From NCBI GenBank assembly GCA_948470475.1, contig OX419338.1, positions 29,257,548 through 29,321,547 of the forward strand: DNA of 64,000 nucleotides. The letters run 5' to 3'. Below the pieces are notes generated by a model, which saw nothing but the letters and a program-made list of their open reading frames with translations, searched no databases and had not been told where the DNA came from. This DNA comes from Galaxea fascicularis. Taxonomy: Eukaryota; Cnidaria; Anthozoa; Scleractinia; Euphylliidae. Numbering within the stretch: the stretch's first letter is position 1; every line of letters begins with the position of its first letter. This document shows, one piece after another, positions 40,687 through 53,000 of the stretch. Both the position numbers and the translations under genes were made by a program.

Positions 40687-41009
40687 GGTGAATTACAAAT
40701 TCTAGCTACAAAAACAAACCTACTATATCGAACGCAAACGTTCCACTGGCATGAAAAGAAAATTTCCACAGAAAATGTCAACAACAACGTAGAAATTCAG
40801 CGAAACTCTAACAAGACTTTGCCTGGCCTCAAGCCGCCATTTTTCCGCTCTCCTGGAGCAAACACCCTGATTGACTCCATATTAGGCAACATCTACCATA
40901 TTTGGCGAAAAATACTTAGAGCTCAGGCTCTTAGCTTCATCATTTTTCAAACGGTCGGTTTGGAAGCGAGGTAATTATGTAAATTTCAAATTGGCGCCAT
41001 GGTTTTGTT
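40687..41009. promoter_or_regulatory. Divergent AP2M1/NPHP4 promoter interval
   Basis: The two start codons are only 323 bp apart on opposite strands, so both 5' UTRs and both promoters must fit here. No TATA box is evident. The interval is compact and has no repeats, unlike the surrounding introns. A 124-aa plus-strand ORF crossing it is antisense to AP2M1 exon 1 and is not a gene. Confidence 0.7.
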
Positions 41010-44000
41010 ATGGCGGACGACGGAGACGAAGAGGAGAATTGGCCGGAATTCTTTGAAAACAATCGTCTTATTCCTGTACATCCAAACAGGAGACGGTCAA
41101 GTTTACCAAAAAACCCGACCGTTCCTTTCCGTTTGTTGGTCAAGTCTGTAATCGGGATTTCCATTCCTCAAGCTATTGTAAGTACAGTAAGCTTACGTAC
41201 TATGCATTAAAGCTTCACTTTTGTAAGCTTAATTCCAGGTAATTAAATTTTCCTGCGCACATGAACGACTTCTGGTGCTCAATTTGCCGTTTTGCCATTG
41301 CTCAAGCTGGATTTTAGATCTGTGTGCACCATCGTCATTGTCGTCACGGTCGTCACGTTGTCTTTATACACCTGTCAATGTAAACCCCGTGGTGGTGGGG
41401 GGGGGGGGGGGTGCGGGCAAGGGGTGGGGATTTGACCAAGGAGTAAAAATTCTGGTCAATTTCCCTAGGGTGGGGCAGCATACGTTCATCAAATGTACTT
41501 AAAACTCCCCACCCAGGGGCAAGATACAAAGAAAAATTGCTCTTAAACTCTTCTACAGATATATATCTTTTCAAAAGCATAAATTAAAATCAGAATAAAA
41601 TATATGCCACTACTATAAAACACTTCAATGCACGCATGAGACTTCAGTTGTGCTACTATTGAAATACATCATTCTAGTTCAGTATAAAAAGCCACTTCAC
41701 CATAGCTACACACATCAAAGTAGGAATGTTCTAAAAACAGCATTTTTTAATAGACTAGCTATATAGATGGCCTATGAAGTGGCAGATACATATCGATAAA
41801 AAACTCACCTTCTATGAAACCAAAGCCAAGAAAGAGGATGCCAGGTAGCCACACTTTATCTTGGCCCCAGTCTCTCAGCCGAACAAATCAAATGTCCTGA
41901 CCCCCAAGCAAAGGTAACCGATCAAACCTCCTACTGAGGAGATGGACTTTGCCATCAACTCCCCACCCCTTGCCCGCACTCCCCCCCTCCCCCCCACTGG
42001 GTTTACATTGATCTTTGCATTACTTAATCAGTATTTTTATCCCTTCTGTTCCATGTCAAATTTCATCACTGTTTTCCTCGTAGTTTATGATCACTGTTAT
42101 TACTTTTACACCATGATGTACATGCTGTAAAAGGCAACAAAAGCTGTTGTTAATTTATAGCTGGCATTTTTCCCGCCACAGCGCATCCATTCATTGGCTA
42201 GTTTATGGTCACATGACATCTAACAATGAAGTTGTTTACCACCAAATGCCATGAGCGAGCAACGTGGCGAGAACTGACAGAAAACAGTAACAGTTCACTA
42301 TTGCCCGTAAAATGTTGTCTGCTGTTGCAAGTGATCAGAGAGTGCAGTTGAAGGTGGCCTGATGTTGTCACTGGAATCTCAGCGCATTTTTCAAAATTTG
42401 CTTTTGTTTTTGTTTTCCACTGGTTTGATCCATTTATTTTGCTAGTATAACAAATCACTTAATAACTGGTCCCTTGGGGAACAGTGAATTTTTTTTCCTT
42501 CGAATCTTCCCTCGAGTGTTTTGAGATTCTTGGGAAACAAAATTCACTGTTCCCCTCGGGACCAGTCATTAAGTGTTAATTATATTGTAATAAACTGTTA
42601 TTTAGAATAATTTAGTCCATTTTGGAATAATGCCCTTATCATAGCAAAAAGATAAATTTTTATCTTGGAATACAAAGAAAATATTATTGTTAAGGTAAGT
42701 TTGGATGTATTCAGGGTTGTTTTTAGAAGCTGGGACCCGGGTACCAGCACCCACATACTATGAACACAGTAGCCACCTTTGCTGTTTAGGTATTGAAAAG
42801 AACAAGCCAATTAAATCTTAGGGGTACCCGCCTATTTAGAATCCTATACCCTCCTATTTCTTCAATTAGTGAAACCCCTGTGTATGTTATATGTTTAGCT
42901 CAGTTAAAAATTATCAATTAGATCTAGAACATGCAAGTTGAGTTATTCATTAATGAATGTCATACAATGCCAGGTTCATCTGGGGGCGTATTTCCCGGTT
43001 GATTTTGTTGATCGGTTTATGTACATCACTAGTGTCGTTCCTCAAGTTATTTTCTTGACTTTGTTGTGTTTCAGGTCCCCATTTTACAGTTTGTCTTTGA
43101 GTAAAAGCAAGGCTGGGAGTGACCTCACTGCTTTTCTCATGTAAATCATGTTATTGTTATGCTGACTAGTCCACATTTGCACAAGAAAGATGTAGAGGTT
43201 TGTATCAAAACAAGGCAGCCTCCAGCCTCACTTCTGCTCAAAGGCCAGGTCACTGAACACACAACTGTAAAATGGGTTATTTTATCCTAGGTTTAAATTT
43301 AATTTTCCTTTGTTTTGAAGTATGGTAATGTATTATAGCGAATTTGAAACAAAGGAAAATATAATTTAAACCAAGAATTTAGGATAAAATTGAACTACAA
43401 CCTGTACATACAAAATGCTTCTGAGCAACGATTTTGTCCCTGGACAAAATGTTTTGATTACATCTGTCAACAATAGTCTAAAAGCTTCCTTGGAAAAATT
43501 TTGTCGTGTTCAGATCTTCTAGTATTCAACTTACAATTTGCCAATATATTATTTTGTACTTCTCTTCTACTGATTTATTTCCTCACTTTAATGGTGTATG
43601 CTATCCAAGTAATGTTGTTTGATCTTGGTAGTCACCCTCAGGGGAGATACGTACTCAGGTATAACACTGACAGGGGTCTGCTAATGGAGATAAATTGTTA
43701 TACACCAAAAAAGTCCAAAAGGCCAAAACTAGACCCAAAAGAGTCTGATGTGATTGCTTGACATAATCAAAGGCTCCTATGAGCCAGCTCATGGATGAGG
43801 AACATAACAATACTTTATTTTCTAAAAAGATATGTGCAAGAAACCTGTACATTCGTTTGTGTTTTGTGGAAGCACATCCTTTTCAGACACACCTCTTGGT
43901 AAAAGAACCGTTTACGCGCTAATATTTTCCGTAAATTTCGCAGTTGATTGACAGGCGCCAGAAGCATTACATTAGATGAAATTGACAGACGTAAGTAATT

Positions 44001-47000
44001 TGAACCGGCGATGGAGCACAAATATGCAAATTTTTACACGGACTATAAAAATAATATTCAAATGTGATCGCTTTGTTAGAAGTGTAACAGGGAAGTTCAA
44101 GTTTCTTACTGGTCGACGGCTCATTTCAAGTTAGTTTTATACACGTTTTTGGTCGTAATAAAATTTCCGACTATTCTGAATGCGAGATAATATCACATTA
44201 TTTTGTGAAAGTCCTGAGCAGTCACAATGTTTTTGAGCGATTCGGGGTCCGGCACAAAACGTTTGCTTTGTAAGGTGAGATATTCAATCCATCTATTTAT
44301 GCTTTGTGCTACTATTAACTTGACTTTCCAAATATTTTGTTGTTCGAACGGCTCATTTCAAGTTAGTTTTATAAACGTTTTTGATCGTAATAAAATTTCC
44401 GACTATTCTGAATGCGAGATAACATACAGATAATAACATATTTTGTGAAAGTCTTGAGGGAAATTAGTCACGCTTTACAGTCACAATGTTTTTGAGCGAT
44501 TCGGGGTCCGGTGAGATGTAAGGTGAGATATTCAATCCATCTATTTATCCTTTGTGCTACAATTAACTTGACTTTCCAAATATTTTGTTGTTCGAACAGA
44601 TTAGCTGTTTAATATAGCTGCTTGTCAGACCAAATTATATCCTCACAGAGGAAAATATTTGCATGCTTGTGGTCCTTGTGTTTTTGTCAAATGTTGATGA
44701 AGTGTTATGCTGATCGTTTAAGCCAAGGGATATAGCCTTTCTAAACAAGATCATATTTGCAATCAAGCGTTCACCATGAAAAGAGCGTCTTCAAAAATAC
44801 TTCATTACGTACCTGCTTAAATCGATCATATGTTGCTCATAAATCAAATGCGTTGCTTACCAGAATTTAGTTTTTTGGCTAGAAAGTCTTTCTCCTGTTT
44901 CCTTTTTTTGCCGATTTTCTTCATTCTTCCTTCTTCCATCATATTGTGGCAAAAAAAATCTCGATTACTACTGCCCCAGGTACCGCACAGTGATAAGCTT
45001 TATAGTTGCTTTTGCGATATCTCGAAGTTCATTTTCGCTGCTCTGAAGATTTCAAAGTTCAATTCCCGCAGCTCGTGTTCTTCATCTTATTAACTTTATC
45101 TGATCACTGAGCCTTAAACAAAATAGACCTTTGTTGAGTTGGAAAATCGAAACGAAAAACCGACGCCATGAACATTAAACACGTAAACAATATCTGCAGA
45201 GCAAAATTCTCCGCCTTTGTACTACACCCTGAAATTTGCAAATGTTGGACCAAGAAGACTATGGAGACAAAAGCAATACTTACCAGGGGAGGGACCAGGA
45301 GAAAGTTTAATGAATAAATTAATCAGAATCGAGTGAGTGAGTGAACGAATGAGTGATCCCCTGAGTGAGTGAGGGAAATTCAGACCCACAACAAAACCTC
45401 ATGGCATGACTACGTCATCCATGAGCTAAAAATGAGAACCCTGGGTACGCTTTTTGTCAACCCCCAAAAAGGTCCACACCAAAATCTTTAACCCTAAGAA
45501 ATTCACTGCAAACTTCCTAACCCAAAAAGTCCTCTGATCAATCCCAAATTTCAACCCTAGAAGGGCTATGCATATTCCAGCCACTATTATACATGAGTAT
45601 CGCCCCCACCCCCCATGGGGATTTCCTCATTTGGATCATCGTCTTCAGTAGTCATATTAGACTATGCTGCTAAGTTCACCTATAAAGCATCATGTTTTAT
45701 TACTTTTTTAGGAGGCCAGCTCCCATAATGTAGAATTCCAGCTGCGATTAACCCTATATGATGCTGCAAATAAGTGTTTTTTTGGGAGTACTTGGTTAGG
45801 ACCCTATTATCCTGGCAGTGTTAAAGAAAATGGAAGACACAGTGTCACATTTGACGAGGTGAGACAGATTGTCGTATCCATAACTCTTGAAGTCATCCCT
45901 TACTACATCACCAGTATCAGAATGTTTTTTCTCCCCACTGTCTTCATCTTGGCAAAAAAGGAATTAAGTTTAACAGATTACCTTGAAGCTAAGTGTCTTT
46001 AACTTTTATCTTGCAAACTTTGCACAGTCTTCTTGGTGATGGATATTTTGAAATACTCTCTCTTATTTTCTGTTCGCCCGATCATTGCCTTGTTATTTTT
46101 AATTATTTATAAGCTTTTTCCCTCTCTGCCTACCTTCAAAAAAAAACCCTGGAAAACTGAAAGATGTGATTATTTTATTCAAGAATGATGTACAGCTGTA
46201 ACAGGCAAAGTCTGAGAAAACAATTCCAAACGCTCTAAACAGGAATTTAATGAGTTTGCATGTCACTGTGCTGAACATGTCTCATCCTTCATTCATAAAG
46301 CATGCTAGAAATTTTTATTGTTTTACTATCTCACGCCCGTTACCAGGAAAGCAGTTCCTTTCAAAGTGTCAAAGCATGGTTTAAACTTCTGACTTCCTTA
46401 CAAACAGGTTGTGTATTTCCACTCCTCGTTGCATGACATTACTTGTGTTGGGGTGGTTGAAGTTACTGGAGAAGGTAAGAAATGTTTTGTCATTACTTTT
46501 AATTTGAAAGACATAGTTAACTTACATTAATTTTATCTCAGTTAGTATGTGAGCTGTGATTGGTTAATTTTGCGGGTTGTATTCTACTGTATGGCCCACT
46601 AAATTTGAAAGATTCCTTTCCTGTGCGCCCGATTAACCTCAGTTTTTCTTGGTCAATACTGTGTACCATTGATTTATGGCCTGTGCTTCGTGCTTGGGCT
46701 ATAAGTGAATGGGAAAAAACCAGTCCGTAACTTACAGTATGGACCTTGAACTTGGTTAGTAAGAGGTATGTACAACAGTGCAGTGAGTGCTGAAACACAG
46801 CCCTTGGTGCCAATCTTCCACACTGTTTGTGCTATTTAATACTAGAAATCTACTGTTTTTATAAATGCTGTGTCCAAAGGCTATTTTTGACCTTACATGC
46901 ATTTGTAGGCCAACAGCAGAATTTTGAAGAACACAGCCAAAACTTTTAGTTACACAGCTAAATAAAAGAAGCAAATAATTATGCTAGTGTAGGTACCATG

Positions 47001-50000
47001 GTTTAAGTTTTAGTCAGGTGCTATTGATGCATAATTGAGTTACTAAATCATCATCTTTATTCTCCTTCTCACACAATGATAGGCAGTAACAAGGCTAACT
47101 GCCTACTTTTTGAATCACTTGAGCTTCACCTCATCCCCAGGCACCTGCTGTGTATGAAAAAAAATCACTTAATTGAGACAACCAGAATTTTCTGTTCTTA
47201 AATATAAATAGTATCTTTTTCTTTTGATTCCACTAGTAAATAGTCAGACTTTTGGATGTGGCTGGACTATTATCAGAATTTTTGATAGAGTGTCTGAACT
47301 GACTGAGGCCACCTCAAGGCAACCTGCCCCTAAAAGGTATTTTTAGTGTTCTCCCTTGTTTTCAGTACAACGAGAGAAGAGAAAAAAGATTTTCAAACTG
47401 GTAGAGCAATCGTGGCCATGTTCATTGCCTAAGATGTCAAATGAAGTGTTTTATTCTGTGTTTCTTGTCCTATTGCCATAAAGCTAAAAGAAAAACAGCC
47501 AAAATCCACTTAGAGGGAATCCTTGCTGTACTTACGTGATGGGTGAATCAGTGGTTTTCTCTTAAATCACAAGTAACGAATTATCATTTCCAGTGAATTT
47601 TTGTCTAAGCTTATTATATTTTAGGCTGTTGAATGGATTTATTGTCAAGGCTTATCTCAGTGCATGGGTTGAAAAGGGTTTACAGTAAGTCACCATTGAA
47701 CATAAAATGCGGTCAAAAATGTTGGTAGCTGGAGGTCAATATTGATGGTCTTGTTCAATGGCAGTCCTCCTCAGAATGATATGGAGTTCTTATCAGTATC
47801 TCCAGCCAGTGGTATTTATTTACCGGGTATCTGGGAACTGAGATGTAGGGGTTTACTATGGGGTACTGGTGCATTAAGGTCGTTTGTGTCCATCTGACCC
47901 TTCATGTGATGGGACAACGTCCAGACATCTGCTGTAATGCTTAGCAAGGCAACCAGTTAAATTAATGTTTGGTTGTCTTTGTGATTTGAAATTAGTCTAC
48001 CTTTGTACTATGGCTCCCCAGCTGGCCTGGTCAACATTCCTGAGACAATTGAAGGTACGTGAATTTTGGTCAATTCAGATGTTGAAAACTTAATCTCATA
48101 CAGGTCTTTGGAACTGTTATGTGCATGGGTTTTACAGTACAGTCAAACCTTCACTGTAAATCTTGTGGTTCAATAATTGAATCACAATATTTACATGTGA
48201 AACTAGGAAAGTAGCTGGTGTTATCGCTGGTCGCCAGCACTTTTGACAACCCTGTTAAACATTAAAACAATAAGGTCCATTGGTAATCCCACAGAACAAC
48301 AACACCCTTACTGTATCATGCTGATTGACCATGACAGATGCATTATCCTTTCTTTAAATTTTGTTTTCATTTGGTTCCAACTCATTATCATACATTACCA
48401 CACCCCAAAACAAAGGGAAAAAAAATTAAACCCAGGATAAAATTGAACTTCAATACAGACATCATTCCTTTAGTGAGACACCTCCCACAAGAAGATGCCA
48501 AACTATCCACTGAAATTCTACATTTAGAACATCCTGCAAGTGGATTCCTCTCATAAGCAGGAGCAGACACATTTTTGAAGTACCATGAGCTAGAGTAGCC
48601 CCCCTTAAGCAGACTGACCTCTGGAAATTCAAGTTGAAAGTGAAACTGTATATATCTCCACTCCACTCGACTCCACTTCATTTAGTCGGATACCGGTAAA
48701 CATTTTCTCACCTGGATGAAGATGATCAAATGCATTCATCTCGGCCAATCAGCATGATACAGTACAGGTGTTGTTGTTCTGTGGGAATGGTTGCTTAACC
48801 AAAGGACCTTATTGCTTTAACAGAGTTGTCAAAAAGTGCCCGCAACCGGCAATGCTGCCAGCTACTTTACTATTTTCGATGGCTACGATCTGCCAGTAAA
48901 AAGAGAAAATGTAGAGGAAAGATGATGTTGTTACCCCGAGTACTCTCTACTCTCCCAGAGTCTCCTTCTACTAAAAATCTTTTTGACAACCCTGGCTTAA
49001 CAGAAAGCAGTCAAAACATTGCAAAAAAAAAACCAAACAAACCAAACAAATTAAAAAACATTGCAATCTTGCAAGTTAATTGACCAGATTATGAGACAAA
49101 TAATAGTTTTACATTTTATTAACTCAAGGTACATCTATGTGCTACAATAAATAATAATCAAATGGTTTGAATCTGTCTCTTTCTCTACATTACAGAGTCA
49201 CCTAGTTTGTTATCAGTAGAGGCATGCAGCTTAAGTTACATTCTTCAAATCCATCCACCTCTTGAGAGGGTGTTTCATCTGATCCCTGAAAATGCTGTCA
49301 TGAGTGGTGATGACTTTGTACCCGGAATCTTGGAACCTCAACCTGATGGTAAGTCTCTGGCAGCGACATCTGTGCAGATTTTCATTGAAAGCTAGTGCTA
49401 ATACGTTTAAGATTTCTTAAAAAAATCAATAACACAGTTGAATTCCTATAATTTCTATCTTAGGTTCTGGAATAGTAGACATTTTGAAGAAACCCAGGCT
49501 GGCTAAGACCACTCCGAGCTTTATCAATAAGGTATGGTGTGGAGCTAGACAAAGTTAACTTGCTCTAAATTGATATCAATAACTCTTTTGTATGTGTTTT
49601 GAGTTTGTTCCAAGTAATGGCTAAACAATGTATGTTAAGAATAGAAATATCAATACAACTGAATGTAATATTATTTATACATAATTTATCAATATATTTA
49701 TATTTTGGTCACCATTTTCTTCAGTCCTGTGAGTGAAGATGTATTGACATGTTAGCATATTTGCTTGTAGCTGAACGTTACTCTGTATCCATCAGTTGAG
49801 GAGTTTGAGGATGAATTCCGACAGATACTCAACCAAGACAGACTCCATAAGGTGTGAACCAACAGGTGTCAGTCAATACAGTCAACTCTCTCATAGTGAC
49901 CACTTTGTTAATAACCATTTTGTTTCTCAGTCAAATACTGTTTCAAAAAATCTCTTGTATTGTCCATTACGCATATTTCTTAAGCAACTGCGACCACTCT

Positions 50001-53000
50001 TTTGGCCAGAAATTTGACACTTTCTTTTTTCCAGTAAGCAACCCTTTAACATGATCACGTATGATCGTTAGAAATCATTACTTGGCTGTCACAGAAGTTC
50101 AGTTTTTAAAAGCCCTGACCTGGAGTGCCAACAGATAATAACAGTTAACGTACAAAAAAGATGGCTTTGATAAAGTGTGTTGGTAAACAGGAATTGGTAC
50201 AGTGATCTGAAGCAAAATCTTAGCAAAGTTTCAACAGTAGTTATTTTCCAGGCATTATTTGATGTGAAATATGCCAGTGCTTTCAATCTTTTCCCTGAGC
50301 CTAACTTTATCTAAAAAGGTTAATGTGTTTATGTAATTATTTAGATGTTTTTTCTCCTAAGCGACCACTTTGTCATGCACCAAGGGTGGTTGCTTTTGAG
50401 AGAGTTGACTGGTATTATTTTTAGCAGGTAACAAGGAATGATTGCAGTTTACAAGTAGTAGTCATAGTGCCTCGCAAAATAAAGTTCAATAATTACATGC
50501 ATGAATTCATGAATTTATTTTTATACAACATTTAAACTAGTTACCATGCTGAAGATGTTGTATAAACCAAAAATGTTTTAATTCCCGTGCCAGTGTGGTT
50601 ATGATGATTGAAGCACTTGGGAAGCTTAGAGAACACTCAAGAAGCTAGAGTTGCTATCGGCTATACCTTGAGCAACTCTTACCCATCTTTGGTGCTCTCC
50701 AACCTTACCGTGTACTTCATATCTGAATGGCGCATGAACCAAATTGTTAATTGATTTTGTTTTAGGGTTAACTTTAATGTATTGTTAGTTTACAGTACTT
50801 TGTTGCTTTGCTCTTGTTGCTGTTTAGCTCTCTATGTGAATTCCTTGTGATATACAATGGATGTATTAGAGAACTACCCGTATAACAAACTAAATAAGGC
50901 TTTAAATACTGTTAAGAAATTGTTGTTAGTTGGCCGTGGGTCAAATTTGATTTCAGATTAAACGTAACTGTGATTTTCACATATTACATGTGTTAACATG
51001 AATTCGTTAATTCTTGGGTTTATAATGAACAAACTAAATTAATGACTAAGCTCCCAACCTAGCCTGTAAACTGAGTAGAGTGCAGTACTGCTTTTGGAGA
51101 GGTATATGATCTACTGAAACCTTTGTAATTAACCATAGTTCTTCAATTATAAAATTCTTGCAGAGAGGAAAAACTAAATCACAGTTTCTGCTTCAGTAAA
51201 GGAGGTTTGGATATGTGATCCTAATTAGCTTATTTTATTATGGTGAATGTTTGCCTTGAATTTCTCCCAGAAAGTAATGGTTTGCAAAGCTATACTGTAC
51301 ACTGAAAAGACTTTTTCATAAGACATTGCTGGCTATATAAAAAAAAAACACATTCCATGTACTTTTTCCAGAACAACATAACTCCTGATGATGGACTGAA
51401 GATTGGTATTGTTGAGAGGAGGCTCAAGGTACAATAATAATATTTTCTACGGGTGTAATAAATGCTGCTGAGATAATTGTTGAGAGGAGGCTCAAGGTAT
51501 AAAGCTGCAGACATACAGATTGCTTGACTTGCAAATTTTCATGACATCACTCAGAAGTTACGTTAATGCCATATTGCAGATACCCACAGCCTTAAACATG
51601 TGACTACTGTACACAAGTTTAACAGATAAAGCATTTACTAATTTAGAAACAACATCTAGCAGTTGTTCTAAGACTAAATTACGTGTGCTGTTTATCACTA
51701 ACAACATTAATATTTATTGGAATAATACATCATAGTATATTAAAATAAAATTTTGAAGATAAGTACATTATATTTTAGATGTAGGGGTGTAACCCTCCAC
51801 CTGCTGTGTACAGTCCTATGTAACCCTTTAATCCCTAATATCAATGCCTCTTACTAACCGAGTTTCAGGTCGATACTTTAAGTTACGGACTGAGTTTTTT
51901 CCCATTCACTTATGGCCCCAAGCACAAAGCACCCAGGCCATAAATCAAAGGGAAAAAACCAGGATCTGTAACTTACAGTACAGACCAAGAAAACAAAGTT
52001 AGTAAGATATTTATTATATCTCTGACGGTAATTTGGTGCACGGGAAAGGTATCTTTCAAATTTAGCGGGCCATACAGTAGAATACGGCCTGCAAAATTTA
52101 CCGATCACAGTACGCGCACTAACTGGGAGGTATGATAAACGTTTAGTCTCCACACTGTTATAATTATAATGATGAGGAGAATTTGTTAAACAATCAAGAT
52201 TTGTTACTTGTTGATCCACATAGCTTTATAGCCACCATATCTACATGGTTTTTTTTTCAGTGCAAGTTTGGTGCTAAAATAGGATCTCGACCTCAGTGTT
52301 GAGTCTTGTAGATGATGTTTGTTTCAATACGTTTCTTTACAATCATGCTACTTTATGTCGTATGTAACACAGAATTGTTATCATCCTTGATTACTTTCTT
52401 GGCTGTAGTTGTTGTTTTGAAGTTTTTTAATTTACATGCTCCCAGTATTACATATGTACTGCATTGTTACTGCACAGGTCTCAGTGCATAACGGATGGAA
52501 GTTTGTAAGCGAGCCCCACATAGTTTATCTTGAACCCGAATATGAAGGAGGGAAATCAGGAAAAAAGTCACCAGCGTCACAGTCCTCGTTACGAGGTAGG
52601 TAAATTATCAATTTAAATCCCAATCTGTAGGATCTGTTGTTTCTTGATGTGAGCTATCCCTTCACAAGATGCTGTCTTGTACTTTGGCATTCCATGAAAA
52701 TTTGATGGTTTCTGTTATCTGAAGGTTGAACATCTATAGGTTATGGCATTTTACTTACTGTGAAACTCACAAAACCGTGAACTCTGAGAATTATTTCTGG
52801 ATTGTTACAATGTAATTGTTTTTCAATCAATCAGTTGTGATGGAACCAAAAAAGAAGCCACATATCACAAAAGTGATAGACGTTACAGTTTGTGGTTTAG
52901 CCATTATGTATCTGATTGGTTTTCTTTTGCAATGCAATAGACATGCCAGAAATAAGTAGCCTTCACAGTTTTCTGAGTTTCACCGTAATTACATGTCATT

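Noticed and set aside
43075..43100. A 26-nt NPHP4 micro-exon (VPILQFVFE) between exons 1 and 2
   Set aside because: It has AG/GT borders but leaves phase 2, whereas exon 2 needs phase 0. Joining exon 1 directly to exon 2 gives the expected protein spacing.
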